Source: Lysinibacillus timonensis
GTDB taxonomy: Bacteria > Bacillota > Bacilli > Bacillales_A > Planococcaceae
Direction: 5' to 3'
Length of the DNA: 64,000 nucleotides
Assembly: GCF_900291985.1 (NCBI RefSeq)
Contig: NZ_LT985980.1
Location: forward strand, 3,494,001-3,558,000
Shown one piece after another: positions 54,488 to 63,441 of the stretch. Under the pieces are notes generated by a model. The model searched no databases, was not told the DNA's origin, and worked only from the letters and a program-made list of their open reading frames with translations. How positions within the stretch are numbered: position 1 is the stretch's first letter; each line of letters starts with the position of its first letter. The position numbers and the translations under genes were made by a program.

Positions 54488-56026
54488 ATGGAGGAGAGGC
54501 TAGTGTTATATATTGATATTCATCGTTTACATGAAAGGAATTTAAGAGTTTCGCAAATTGCAAGAGAGTTAAAAATTGCACGTAATACAGTGTATAAGTA
54601 TTTGAATCTGACATTTGAAGAGGCGGTAGAAGAATTTGGACCTATTGACCGAAAGAAAAAATTAGATCCCTATCGGGATTGGATCGTGAATTGGTTACAA
54701 GAACATCCAAGTATGAGTGGCGCACAGGTTTTAGATTGGCTACAAGAACGGTTTCCTAAAATTGAAGTGGGAGAAAGTACTGTTCGACGTTATGTCAATG
54801 AAATGAGAGAAATCTATCAGATTGAAAAAACAGCCGACCCAAGAGAGTATGAGGCCGTCGCCGAGCAACCACCAGGGAAACAAATGCAAGTCGATTGGGG
54901 GCAAACGATTCAAAAAACTTCTCAGAAGAAAGAAGTCAAACTCTATTTCATTGCCTTTGTATTGGCTCATTCTCGTCATAAGTATATGGAATGGCAAGAC
55001 CGACCATTTACTACACGCGATACGATTCGTTGTCATGATCATGCATTTCGTTATTTTGAAGGGGTGACAGAAGAAATCGTTTATGATCAAGACAATCTCA
55101 TCGCGGTTAGCGAAAATTCAGGAGATCTTATTTTAACAAAGGAATTCCAACAGTATGTAAATGAAAGGAAATTTAAGATTTATCTTTGTCGAAAAGCAGA
55201 CCCTGAATCCAAAGGGAAAATTGAAAACGTTGTGAAATATGTGAAGAAGAATTTCGCTATTCATCGTGTCTTTTCAACTATTGAAGATTGGAATGAAAAA
55301 GCATGGAAATGGCTGGATCGAACGGGAAACTACAAAGTGCATCATACAACAAAAAAGAGACCTTTCGAAGTGTTTCTCCTGGAAAAGCAACACTTAAGAA
55401 AGATCTCCTCACCGCTTTCGTTTTCAGAAAGCAACCATATAGAAATTATAACAAGGAATGTGAATAAGGACAACACGATTCGTTTCGAATCCAATCGTTA
55501 TTCCGTTCCGATAGGGACGTACACTAAATGTCCTCAAGTGAAGCTCCATAGTGATGGACAACAGCTAATTATAGTGGATGGATCTACGGGTGAAATTATT
55601 GCGAAGCATACAATGAGTTTAGAAAAAGGAAAACTGATTAAAAATCCGAACCATGCGCGTGATCGTTCTAAATCGATTGATACGTTAAAACAACATGTGC
55701 TTACTTTATTTCCAAGTGAAGAATCTAAACATTATATTGAAGAAATTTGTCATACATACGGGCGTTATCGTCGCGATCAATTACTACTTTTACAAAAAGT
55801 AGCTGAAGAGAATCCTGAATGGGTTCCTACTGCGCTTGAAAAATGTATCCGTGAAAAATTGTATAGTGCAAATGCATTTCGCGATGTGGTTGACTATTTA
55901 AAACGGCAGCAAACGAAGCCCATTCCTGAAATACCTGTAGATTCTACAAAATCCGTTTCAATATCCGTGGAAACAAGAGATTTGAAGGCGTACGTTCAGC
56001 GTATGGGAGGAAGAGTGAATGAGTAA
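54488..56026 (+). CDS. istA: IS21-family transposase IstA
   Basis: 512-aa DDE transposase. An N-terminal HTH (RVSQIARELKIARNTVYKYL) and second helical DNA-binding region come first. The catalytic core has Asp in QMQVDWGQTI, Asp in EIVYDQDNLIA and Glu in DPESKGKIENVVKYVKKNF. Its C-terminal beta-barrel follows (NRYSVPIGTY). ATG 54488 follows ggagg at good spacing; the longer frame from 54404 runs into the left IS end. Intact. Confidence 0.94.
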   Translation: MEERLVLYIDIHRLHERNLRVSQIARELKIARNTVYKYLNLTFEEAVEEFGPIDRKKKLDPYRDWIVNWLQEHPSMSGAQVLDWLQERFPKIEVGESTVRRYVNEMREIYQIEKTADPREYEAVAEQPPGKQMQVDWGQTIQKTSQKKEVKLYFIAFVLAHSRHKYMEWQDRPFTTRDTIRCHDHAFRYFEGVTEEIVYDQDNLIAVSENSGDLILTKEFQQYVNERKFKIYLCRKADPESKGKIENVVKYVKKNFAIHRVFSTIEDWNEKAWKWLDRTGNYKVHHTTKKRPFEVFLLEKQHLRKISSPLSFSESNHIEIITRNVNKDNTIRFESNRYSVPIGTYTKCPQVKLHSDGQQLIIVDGSTGEIIAKHTMSLEKGKLIKNPNHARDRSKSIDTLKQHVLTLFPSEESKHYIEEICHTYGRYRRDQLLLLQKVAEENPEWVPTALEKCIREKLYSANAFRDVVDYLKRQQTKPIPEIPVDSTKSVSISVETRDLKAYVQRMGGRVNE

Positions 56027-56768
56027 GAGTGTCACAGAAATTCAGCAAGCATTTAAACAGTTACGACTAGCAGAAACAGCGGAGGAGCTTCCAGAGCTCC
56101 TTCGTAAAGCGGAGCAAACATCATGGACGTACTTAGAATTTTTAGAACAGATAACCACATTCGAACTCAGTAGACGCGAAGAAAAAAGCATTGAAAAGCG
56201 ATTGAATTGGGCTCGATTTCCGTTCTACAAACCTTTAAACATGTTTCATTTAGACGAGCAAACAGCCGTTACAGATCGCCAATTAAAGCAGTTGCGTGAG
56301 TACCAATGGTTAGAACAAGCCTACAATTTAATTTTACTAGGACCACCAGGAGCAGGAAAAACCTTATTAGCGGTTGGATTAGGGATTGAAGCGATTCAAA
56401 AAGGATTTCAAGTGCATTTCGTGACCATGGGCGAATTAATTCAGCTGCTAAAAACAGAAGAATTTACAAACAAATCAAAAATCCAATTGAGGCGGCTCCG
56501 TACTTCAGACCTGATTATTATTGATGATGTCATGTATATGGCGATGGATCAACGAGAAGCAACGCTGTTCTTCCAATTAGTTCACCAATTATATGAACAG
56601 AGTTCTCTCATCTTAACATCCAATCGAAGCCCAGAAGAATGGACAGAGCTAGTAGATAATCAGGGAATGATGACGGCCATATTAGATCGCCTGTTACACC
56701 GAGTTGAGATTATTCATATGAACAACGAAAGTCACCGATTAAAACATCAACAAAAGATTTTTAACTAA
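56019..56768 (+). CDS. istB: IS21-family helper ATPase IstB
   Basis: 249-aa AAA+ ATPase that guides IstA to target DNA. Walker A LLGPPGAGKTLLAVGLGIEA, Walker B SDLIIIDDVMYM, sensor segment LILTSNRSPEEW. The ORF overlaps istA by 8 bp with gggagg as RBS, the usual IS21 coupling. Intact. Confidence 0.95.
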   Translation: MSKSVTEIQQAFKQLRLAETAEELPELLRKAEQTSWTYLEFLEQITTFELSRREEKSIEKRLNWARFPFYKPLNMFHLDEQTAVTDRQLKQLREYQWLEQAYNLILLGPPGAGKTLLAVGLGIEAIQKGFQVHFVTMGELIQLLKTEEFTNKSKIQLRRLRTSDLIIIDDVMYMAMDQREATLFFQLVHQLYEQSSLILTSNRSPEEWTELVDNQGMMTAILDRLLHRVEIIHMNNESHRLKHQQKIFN

Positions 56769-56897
56769 CAAAAAGTGTTCATCGTAACTGAGCAAAAATT
56801 GTTCATTTGGGGTTGACGTTTACAGATGCAGATTATTACAGGCTTCAACATATATAGAAAATTCATTTTAAAGAGTAGTGTAATATAAATATGTAGA

Positions 56898-58028
56898 TTA
56901 GTTTTTAAAGTAATTTGCAATTAATTCACTTATTAAATTTACATTATTCTCTTTAAAATACGGATGTATCGGTAATGAAAGCACAATATCACAAAGTTCA
57001 TTAGATACATCAAAATCTCCATCATCATACTTTAAATTAGAAAAAGCCCTTTGTTTATGCATAGGCTTCGCATAATACACCATACTTGGAATGCCATGTC
57101 CCTTCAGATATGCCTGTAAGCCATCACGTTGTTCTTTATTTTTTAATTTTATTGTATATTGTGCAAAACTTGAATAGTATCCTTCGGGAATAAATGGTGT
57201 TTCTAGAATGCCATTTAACTTTTCAGAATAAAGTTGATAAACTTTGTTTACGTCTTCTAGTTCATGATTGATAAATGCTTTTAGTTTCACTTTTAATATA
57301 GATGCTTGAATTGTATCAAGTCTAGAATTTACACCTATACGAACATTATCGTACTTATCCTTGCCTTTACCATGAATCTTTAATGAGTTTAATAGCTCGG
57401 CTAACCCATCGTCATCCGTGAAAATTGCACCGCCGTCCCCGTAACAGCCTAAAGGTTTAGCTGGAAAGAAGGAGGTAGTAGCAGCATTTCCAAAACTACC
57501 TGCATTTCTTCCATTAATATTTCCACCGAATCCTTGAGCAGCATCTTCTAAAATAAGAAGATTATATTTTTTTGCAATTCTTTCGATTTCATAATGCTCT
57601 GCTGGAAGTCCAAATAAATCAACAGGAATAATGACTTTAGGTGTGAGTTTGCCTTCTTCTATTGTTTTTACAATTGCTTTTTCTAGTTTTTCTGTATCAA
57701 TATTAAACGTATCTCTTCTCACATCAACAAAAATTGGGGTAGCTCCACAAGATGAAACGACTTCACCTGTTGAAAAAAATGTAAAGTCAGGAATAAAAAC
57801 CGCATCACCTTCTTTAATGCCCCATGCCATCAGTACTAAAGACATCGCATCTGTTCCATTTGCACAAGTGATACAATGCTTGACTCCGACATAATTTGCT
57901 AATTGCTCTTCAAGTTCTGTAACTTCCTTACCACCAATAAAGTTTGCATTTGAAATTACATTTTGAATCGCAGAATCAATATCTTCTTTATATTGTTGAT
58001 ACTGTGCTTTTAAATCTCGAAACTCCAT
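56898..58028 (-). CDS. wbpE: DegT/DnrJ aminotransferase, WbpE-like
   Basis: 376-aa PLP enzyme proposed to aminate the 3-keto intermediate, giving UDP-GlcNAc(3NH2)A. Family motifs: ITCANGTDAMSLVLMAWGIK, DAVFIPDFTFFSTGEVV, LILEDAAQGFGGNINGRNAG, the PLP lysine K191 in SFFPAKPLGCYGDGGAIF, and GVNSRLDTIQASILKVKL. The neighbours WbpA, WbpB and WbpD define the pathway. aatggag precedes ATG 58028. Last gene of the minus-strand operon; no clear terminator before the IS21 edge at 56829. Confidence 0.9.
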   Translation of the reverse strand: MEFRDLKAQYQQYKEDIDSAIQNVISNANFIGGKEVTELEEQLANYVGVKHCITCANGTDAMSLVLMAWGIKEGDAVFIPDFTFFSTGEVVSSCGATPIFVDVRRDTFNIDTEKLEKAIVKTIEEGKLTPKVIIPVDLFGLPAEHYEIERIAKKYNLLILEDAAQGFGGNINGRNAGSFGNAATTSFFPAKPLGCYGDGGAIFTDDDGLAELLNSLKIHGKGKDKYDNVRIGVNSRLDTIQASILKVKLKAFINHELEDVNKVYQLYSEKLNGILETPFIPEGYYSSFAQYTIKLKNKEQRDGLQAYLKGHGIPSMVYYAKPMHKQRAFSNLKYDDGDFDVSNELCDIVLSLPIHPYFKENNVNLISELIANYFKN

Positions 58029-58050
58029 TATGTAACAACTCCATTTTATC

Positions 58051-58614
58051 TTAGAGTATTTCTTTTAATTTTCCGTCAATATTTTTATATGTTCTTTTGC
58101 AATCAGAACAAGATAACTTTTCATTAAGTACTGAACCACATTCACATACCCATCCTACTTGTCTTGCAGGGACACCTACCATTAGTGCATAATTTGGTAC
58201 GTCTTTTGTTACCACTGCACCAGAGGCAATCATCGCACATTTTCCAATCGTATTGCCACACACAATTGTTGCATTAGCTCCAATTGATGCTCCATATTTT
58301 ACAAGAGTTTTTTTGTAACCATCTACACCTTTTGGGTATTTACTTCTAGGTGTTAGATCATTTGTAAATACCATTGAAGGACCGCAAAACACATAATCTT
58401 CCAGTTCAACTCCTTCATACACAGAGACATTGTTTTGGATTTTTACACCGTTTCCAATTTTCACTTTATTGGAAATGTTTACGTTTTGACCCAAAGAACA
58501 ATTTTTGCCTAGTTGTGCACCATTTTGAATATGACAAAAGTGCCAGATTTTTGTGCCTTCACCGATTGTAACATTATCATCAATATAGCTACTTTCATGT
58601 ACAAAATAGTTCAT
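58051..58614 (-). CDS. wbpD: UDP-sugar N-acetyltransferase, WbpD-like
   Basis: 187-aa left-handed beta-helix acetyltransferase expected to acetylate the 3-amino group, giving UDP-GlcNAc3NAcA. It shows hexapeptide repeats throughout ([60 protein letters not shown]). The last ~30 residues carry two Cys pairs ([17 protein letters not shown]), a zinc-ribbon-like tail. ATG 58614 lies inside the end of wbpB (20-bp overlap), with aggtagg upstream. Confidence 0.9.
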   Translation of the reverse strand: MNYFVHESSYIDDNVTIGEGTKIWHFCHIQNGAQLGKNCSLGQNVNISNKVKIGNGVKIQNNVSVYEGVELEDYVFCGPSMVFTNDLTPRSKYPKGVDGYKKTLVKYGASIGANATIVCGNTIGKCAMIASGAVVTKDVPNYALMVGVPARQVGWVCECGSVLNEKLSCSDCKRTYKNIDGKLKEIL

Positions 58615-59695
58615 TATGAGATAACCTACCTTTCATGTCAATAGTACTACACTTCTCCAAAGGTAATTTCACACTTTTTCCTTCAGCAGCTGACTTATAA
58701 ATTGCTAAGACAAGTTCTAAGGCTCTTCTTCCATCTTCAGCAGTAACATAAGGTTGTCTATCTTGTTTAATTGCATCAATCACATCAGCGTATAGAGGTA
58801 TGTGGCCAAATCCATAAACATTTGGGGGATTTTCATGATATTTTTCTTTGATTTCTTCTGGATCATCTAAGTGATCGGCGAAATGCCATTCCTCAATAAT
58901 GTTTACTGATTTACCGCCTACTTTTACTGTTCCTTTTTCGCCAAAAATATATAGTGTTTCTTCAAGGTTATTAGGATAAATGTTTGTAGTTCCTTCTATA
59001 ATTCCATAACTACCATTTGCAAACTTTATTAGTGCTAACCCTAAATCTTCAGCTTCTATGTAATTGTGTGTTAGATTATCGGTCATTCCAATTACTTCGA
59101 CGATTTCATTACCCATCATCCAACGAAGAAGATCGATATTATGAATACATTGATTCATTAATGCACCTCCGTCTTGTTCCCAAGTACCGCGCCAAGGAGC
59201 TTGTGTATAATATTCCTTGCCACGATTCCAGCGAATATGAGCAGTACCATGGAACAATCGACCGAAGCGTTCAGTTTCAACTGCTTCTCTAATTTTTTGA
59301 ATAGATTTATTGAATCGATTTTGATGGCATGCACTTACTTTTAGATTTTTTTCTTTTGCATTTTTAATAATTGCGTCTGCCTCTTCGAGTGATAGAGCAA
59401 TTGGCTTTTCAATTATTAGATTGCAACCTGCATCTATACAATCCAATGCAATTTGTCCATGACTGCCACTTTCCGTACAGATTGCAATGAGATCCGGTTT
59501 TTCTATCTCCAATAAATCTTTGTAATTTGTGTATTGAGATGTTGAAGAGGGAAGTTTGAAACTAGTTATTACTTCTTCCATTTTATTTAGAGAAATATCA
59601 CAAATAGCAACAATATCTAAGTTGTTTTTAATTGCTGCTGCAATGTGATTAGGTGAAATTCTCCCACATCCAATTAAAGCATATTTTAAACTCAT
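58595..59695 (-). CDS. wbpB: UDP-GlcNAcA 3-dehydrogenase, WbpB-like (Gfo/Idh/MocA family)
   Basis: 366-aa NAD-dependent oxidoreductase. Rossmann start [40 protein letters not shown] with the family lysine, [17 protein letters not shown], and [20 protein letters not shown], typical of the sugar 3-dehydrogenases that work with WbpE. It oxidises C3 of UDP-GlcNAcA. ataggagga precedes ATG 59695. It lies 10 bp after wbpA and overlaps wbpD, so the set is one transcript. Confidence 0.91.
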   Translation of the reverse strand: MSLKYALIGCGRISPNHIAAAIKNNLDIVAICDISLNKMEEVITSFKLPSSTSQYTNYKDLLEIEKPDLIAICTESGSHGQIALDCIDAGCNLIIEKPIALSLEEADAIIKNAKEKNLKVSACHQNRFNKSIQKIREAVETERFGRLFHGTAHIRWNRGKEYYTQAPWRGTWEQDGGALMNQCIHNIDLLRWMMGNEIVEVIGMTDNLTHNYIEAEDLGLALIKFANGSYGIIEGTTNIYPNNLEETLYIFGEKGTVKVGGKSVNIIEEWHFADHLDDPEEIKEKYHENPPNVYGFGHIPLYADVIDAIKQDRQPYVTAEDGRRALELVLAIYKSAAEGKSVKLPLEKCSTIDMKGRLSHNELFCT

Positions 59696-59705
59696 GGAAC
59701 TCCTC

Positions 59706-61040
59706 CTATAATAGCTCTATATTTTCACGGTCTATTACATATTTCATAGCATTTTTAGTATCAAAAATCGCTTTAGCGTGCTTTTGAACAAAATCATAGT
59801 CTACATTTGTATGGGCAGTTGTAACTACTACTAGGTCTACACCTTCAATTAAATCCGATGTTAGCTCGGGTTCTCCAATTTTTATTTCGCCTTTTTTTCG
59901 ATATTCTTTCACGAATGGGTCATAGTAGGTTACTTCTGCTCCTTCTTTTTCAAGTTCTTCAATTACTTCAATTGCAGGGCTCTCTCGATAGTCATCGATA
60001 TCTTGTTTATAGGCTACGCCAAGTACAAGTACTTTTGATCCGTTCATTGCTTTTTTAAAACGATTCAAGATTTTACTAGCTCTTTCAACACAGTATTCGG
60101 GCATTCGATCGTTGACCATCATGGATGATTCAATCATCGAAGTATGGAAACCATATTCTCGTGCTTTCCAAGATAAATAATATGGATCTAGTGGGATACA
60201 GTGTCCACCAAGTCCTGGTCCTGGATAAAAGGCTTGGAATCCATAAGGCTTTGTTTTTGCAGCATCAATGACCTCCCAGAAATTTATCCCCATTTTGTTA
60301 CATAACATTGCAAGTTCATTGACAAGACCAATGTTTACATTACGATATGTATTTTCAAGAATTTTTTCCATTTCTGCTATGGCAGGCGAAGATACTCTGT
60401 GAATTGGAGCTTCGAGAATGCTTTCATAAAGAGTAGCTGCGATATCCGTACAAATCGGCGTAATACCACCTACAACTTTAGGTGTGTTTTTCGTTTTAAA
60501 GATTAAATTACCGGGATCCACTCGTTCAGGTGAAAAGGCAAGATAAAAGTCTTGTCCACATACTAATCCTGACTTTTCTAATATCGGTTTTAGAACTTCT
60601 TCTGTCGTGCCAGGGTAGGTAGTTGATTCTAAAATAATTAACATATCTTTATGCATATAAGGAACAATACTCTCAGCTGATTCTTTTACATAACTAATAT
60701 CTGGTTGTTGGTGTTCATCAAGTGGTGTTGGTACACAAATACATACACAATCTGCCATGGCAACTTGAGCAAAATCTGTAGTAGCAGAAAGTAATCCTGA
60801 TTTTACTATTGTCTCAAGATCCTCATTTACAACATCACCTATATAATTTGTTCCGTTATTAACCATATCGACTTTTGATGTTTGTATATCAAAACCAATT
60901 GTTTTAAATCCTGATTTAGCTTTTTCTACTGCAAGTGGCAATCCGACGTACCCTAAGCCAACAACTCCTAGCGTTGCAGTTTTATTTAATAATTTATGTT
61001 TTAAATCACTCTTTTTTAGAGTGGGTTGGATAATTACCAT
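59706..61040 (-). CDS. wbpA: UDP-N-acetylglucosamine 6-dehydrogenase, WbpA-like
   Basis: 444-aa UDP-sugar dehydrogenase oxidising UDP-GlcNAc to UDP-GlcNAcA. NAD-binding LGVVGLGYVGLPLAVEKAKS, AFSPERVDPGN, KILENTYRNVNIGLVNELAM, the catalytic Cys281 in GPGLGGHCIPLDPYYLSWKA, and GVAYKQDIDDYRESPAIEVI at the C-terminal domain. First gene of the minus-strand operon, with ggagg before ATG 61040, divergent from the flagellinolysin gene. No C2 epimerase (WbpI) is present, so the end product should keep the gluco configuration. Confidence 0.92.
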   Translation of the reverse strand: MVIIQPTLKKSDLKHKLLNKTATLGVVGLGYVGLPLAVEKAKSGFKTIGFDIQTSKVDMVNNGTNYIGDVVNEDLETIVKSGLLSATTDFAQVAMADCVCICVPTPLDEHQQPDISYVKESAESIVPYMHKDMLIILESTTYPGTTEEVLKPILEKSGLVCGQDFYLAFSPERVDPGNLIFKTKNTPKVVGGITPICTDIAATLYESILEAPIHRVSSPAIAEMEKILENTYRNVNIGLVNELAMLCNKMGINFWEVIDAAKTKPYGFQAFYPGPGLGGHCIPLDPYYLSWKAREYGFHTSMIESSMMVNDRMPEYCVERASKILNRFKKAMNGSKVLVLGVAYKQDIDDYRESPAIEVIEELEKEGAEVTYYDPFVKEYRKKGEIKIGEPELTSDLIEGVDLVVVTTAHTNVDYDFVQKHAKAIFDTKNAMKYVIDRENIELL

Positions 61041-61204
61041 ACTTATTCCTCCATTTTTGTATTGCCATTTAAGTTCTTAACTTTTTACTTACTTATTAAT
61101 TATCGTACAAATATTTGATAATGTTAATCTATTAATATATGGATGTTTTGTCATGTGGTTTTATGGTGCATATAATAATCTTATATAAAAAATTAATGTA
61201 ATAG

Positions 61205-61231
61205 AAAAATTATTTAATTTGTTGCCGATAT
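61205..61231 (+). promoter_or_regulatory. Sigma-D type promoter of the flagellinolysin gene
   Basis: A perfect GCCGATAT -10 (61224-61231); the -35 position 15 bp upstream reads aaaa instead of TAAA. The leader is only ~30 nt and lacks the hag-type CsrA hairpin. Confidence 0.65.
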
Positions 61232-61265
61232 AATATTAGAATGCAACGAAGGGAGGTTAGCCTAA

Positions 61266-62894
61266 GTGAGAATCAACCATAACATTTCGTCCCTAAATGT
61301 ATATAATAAATTAAACCTTGCAAACTCTACTCAATATAAATCGATGGAGAAATTATCTTCAGGTCTCCGAATTAGTAAAGCTGGAGATGATGCGGCCGGG
61401 TTAGCTATTTCTGAAAAAATGCGAGCGCAAATTAGAGGTTTAGCTCAGGAGCAACGAAATATGCAAGACGGTATTTCACTTATACAAACGGCCGAAGGCG
61501 GACTAGAGGAAATTCATTCTTTGCTACAACGTGGTAGAGAATTATCTGTACAAGCTAAAAATGATACGTTAACAGACACAGATAGAGAATCAATTCAGGA
61601 AGAGATTGATGGAATAGTTGACGAAGTTGATAGAATAGCAAATACTACTGAGTTTAATACTATCAATTTATTGAATGTTACATCCTCAACCGATGTACAG
61701 CAAGAAAGATTGGCAGTAGAAGCGCTTCAAAAATATTGGTTGAAAAATAGTGAAGACTTAATCTCAACAAATTTTGGCTTAACAGCTGATGGGGCTCCAT
61801 TAGATATTCAATTTATTCAAAATTCAGGTGATGGAAGAGTAGCCTGGGTTCAAGGATCTTACTATCTTTCTGGAACAGATGGTAGGTATTTTAATCAAAA
61901 ATTAGTTCTAGATATGAGTGATTTTTCCCCAGTAGAGATGCCAAATGGTGGAGGCTCATGGATTTCAAATGACCGTATTATTGCGCATGAGATGGTTCAC
62001 GCAGTAATGGGAAGAACAACGAATATGCGTGATCTTCCTACTTGGTTTAAAGAAGGTACAGCAGAATTCTTAGCCGGTGCTGATGAGCGATTGAAAGTTG
62101 ATTCAAATAATGGTGCAGATTTTGCAACGTTAAAAAACGAGATAGATTCTTGGGATAGTACAAGTGCTGATTACTCAGCAGCGTATGCAGCGGTGAAATA
62201 CTTAGATGCACAGTTAACTGATGCTGGTCATGATGGTATCAAATCATTTTTTGATGAGATAAAGCTAGTAAGTGAAGGTGGTAACGGTAGTAGTTTTGAT
62301 CAAGCATTTACAGATTTATTAGGAATTAATGCAGCAACTTTTATTGCTGATTTCAAAGTAAATGCAACACTTGCAAACTCTGGTATTGACTTAACCGATA
62401 CAGATACTGGAGCAATTGGAGGGGGAACGGATCATTCCACAGTACCAGATACAATTAATGCTGATTTAACGAATCCGCTTTCGGGATTTACAGAAAACTG
62501 GCCTGCTTTTGATGAAGTAACAACATCTACTCTACGATTAGGGAAGTTTATAAATGTTGGACTAACAAATGCGACAAGTAAATCATTAGGGATAGATAAT
62601 GTCAATATCTTGAGTTCAACAGATGATAATATCTCTATTTTTGATGGTGCAATTACATATGTGTCATCTGAACGTGCAAAATTGGGAGCATATCAAAATC
62701 GTTTAGAAAAAGCCATGTCAGTAGCATCAAATTCTGAAGAGAATCTGACAAGTGCAGAGTCTCGTATTCGTGATGTAGATATGGCAAAAGAAGTTATGAA
62801 TCAAACAAGACAATCAATACTAGCACAGGCTGCACAAGCAATGCTTGCTCAGTCGAATCAAAAGCCTCAAAGTGTCTTACAACTAATAGGATGA
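61266..62894 (+). CDS. Flagellinolysin: flagellin with an internal zinc metalloprotease domain
   Basis: 542-aa flagellin. Conserved N-terminal D0/D1 (RINHNISSLNVYNKLNLANS, SSGLRISKAGDDAAGLAISE) to about residue 140, and conserved C-terminus (SAESRIRDVDMAKEVMNQTR, ending QSVLQLIG). The variable region (about 145-430) is replaced by a gluzincin-like peptidase domain: H241EMVH245 in the zinc motif IIAHEMVHAVMG, then PTWFKEGTAEFLAGADERL with a likely third-ligand Glu (E263 or E267). This matches the described flagellinolysin family, whose members form proteolytic filaments. GTG 61266 follows gggagg. It is a second flagellin beside hag, expected to co-assemble; the substrate is unknown. Confidence 0.93.
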   Translation: MRINHNISSLNVYNKLNLANSTQYKSMEKLSSGLRISKAGDDAAGLAISEKMRAQIRGLAQEQRNMQDGISLIQTAEGGLEEIHSLLQRGRELSVQAKNDTLTDTDRESIQEEIDGIVDEVDRIANTTEFNTINLLNVTSSTDVQQERLAVEALQKYWLKNSEDLISTNFGLTADGAPLDIQFIQNSGDGRVAWVQGSYYLSGTDGRYFNQKLVLDMSDFSPVEMPNGGGSWISNDRIIAHEMVHAVMGRTTNMRDLPTWFKEGTAEFLAGADERLKVDSNNGADFATLKNEIDSWDSTSADYSAAYAAVKYLDAQLTDAGHDGIKSFFDEIKLVSEGGNGSSFDQAFTDLLGINAATFIADFKVNATLANSGIDLTDTDTGAIGGGTDHSTVPDTINADLTNPLSGFTENWPAFDEVTTSTLRLGKFINVGLTNATSKSLGIDNVNILSSTDDNISIFDGAITYVSSERAKLGAYQNRLEKAMSVASNSEENLTSAESRIRDVDMAKEVMNQTRQSILAQAAQAMLAQSNQKPQSVLQLIG

Positions 62895-62905
62895 TACATC
62901 TAGTT

Positions 62906-62936
62906 ATGCTCACCTGTAATAGGGTGGGCATTTTTT
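62906..62936 (+). terminator. Intrinsic terminator after the flagellinolysin gene
   Basis: ATGCTCACC and GGTGGGCAT (one G-U) with an 8-nt loop, then T6. Confidence 0.9.
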
Positions 62937-62970
62937 AGCGGATATTTATAGTAAAGTTCGTGGAACAGCT

Positions 62971-62997
62971 TAAATTAACACAAAAAATACCGATAAA
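62971..62997 (+). promoter_or_regulatory. Sigma-D type promoter of flaG-fliD
   Basis: TAAA (62971-62974), 15 bp, CCGATAAA (62990-62997): correct spacing and six of seven bases of the CCGATAT core. It stands 33 bp before flaG. Confidence 0.75.
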
Positions 62998-63030
62998 AGA
63001 TTTAGAACCGTTGAGAGGGGCAAGAATTGA

Positions 63031-63426
63031 ATGGTGAATCGTATTTCTGATAGTGGTTTTAATGTTTCAGATAGTACTGCTTTAAAGAGCGAACGTATAA
63101 AAAGTAGAGATATTGATATTTCATTAACTTCTAGTAATGCACAAGTTAATATGACAATAACAGAAAATTCATCACAAGAAAACTCAACAGAAGAAACTTT
63201 ACCTGCTGAAAAAGTGCAGCAAATGACCGAAAGTTTAAACACTTTATTAGAAACTACTAATACAAAATTAAGATATGAGTTCCATGAAAAGTTGGAAAAA
63301 TACTATGTAACGCTAGTGGATTCAAAAACTGATCAGGTAGTTCAAGAAATCCCAAATAAAAAGTTAATGGATATGTATGCAGCTATGCTAGATTTTGTGG
63401 GATTGTTTATTGATAAAAAAATTTAG
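63031..63426 (+). CDS. flaG: FlaG family protein (YvyC)
   Basis: 131-aa flagellar protein, conserved directly before fliD. The C-terminal FlaG domain is clear (TKLRYEFHEKLEKYYVTLVD, then DQVVQEIPNKKLMDMYAAML). The N-terminal part is Ser/Glu-rich and low complexity. FlaG affects filament length in some bacteria; its mechanism is unsettled. gagaggggc precedes ATG 63031 at a rather long spacing; GTG 63034 is also possible. It resumes the B. subtilis gene order interrupted by the island after hag. Confidence 0.9.
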   Translation: MVNRISDSGFNVSDSTALKSERIKSRDIDISLTSSNAQVNMTITENSSQENSTEETLPAEKVQQMTESLNTLLETTNTKLRYEFHEKLEKYYVTLVDSKTDQVVQEIPNKKLMDMYAAMLDFVGLFIDKKI

Positions 63427-63441
63427 GTGGTAGGTGATAGT

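Larger units (their letters stand above)
54375..56824 (+). mobile_element. IS21-family insertion sequence (2450 bp)
   Basis: Ends are TGTAAACG and CGTTTACA. Each end also has inner repeats (tttgctca and tgaacactttt, seen again reversed on the right), typical of IS21 multiple-binding-site ends. A 5-bp target duplication GATGC flanks it (54370-54374 and 56825-56829). istA and istB are intact and overlap. It separates the plus-strand dTDP-sugar genes from the minus-strand UDP-sugar operon. Confidence 0.94.

Noticed and set aside
54334-56860. A small ORF that becomes continuous (22 codons) when the IS21 and one GATGC are removed
   Set aside because: Too short, no RBS and no recognisable motif; likely chance in AT-rich DNA.
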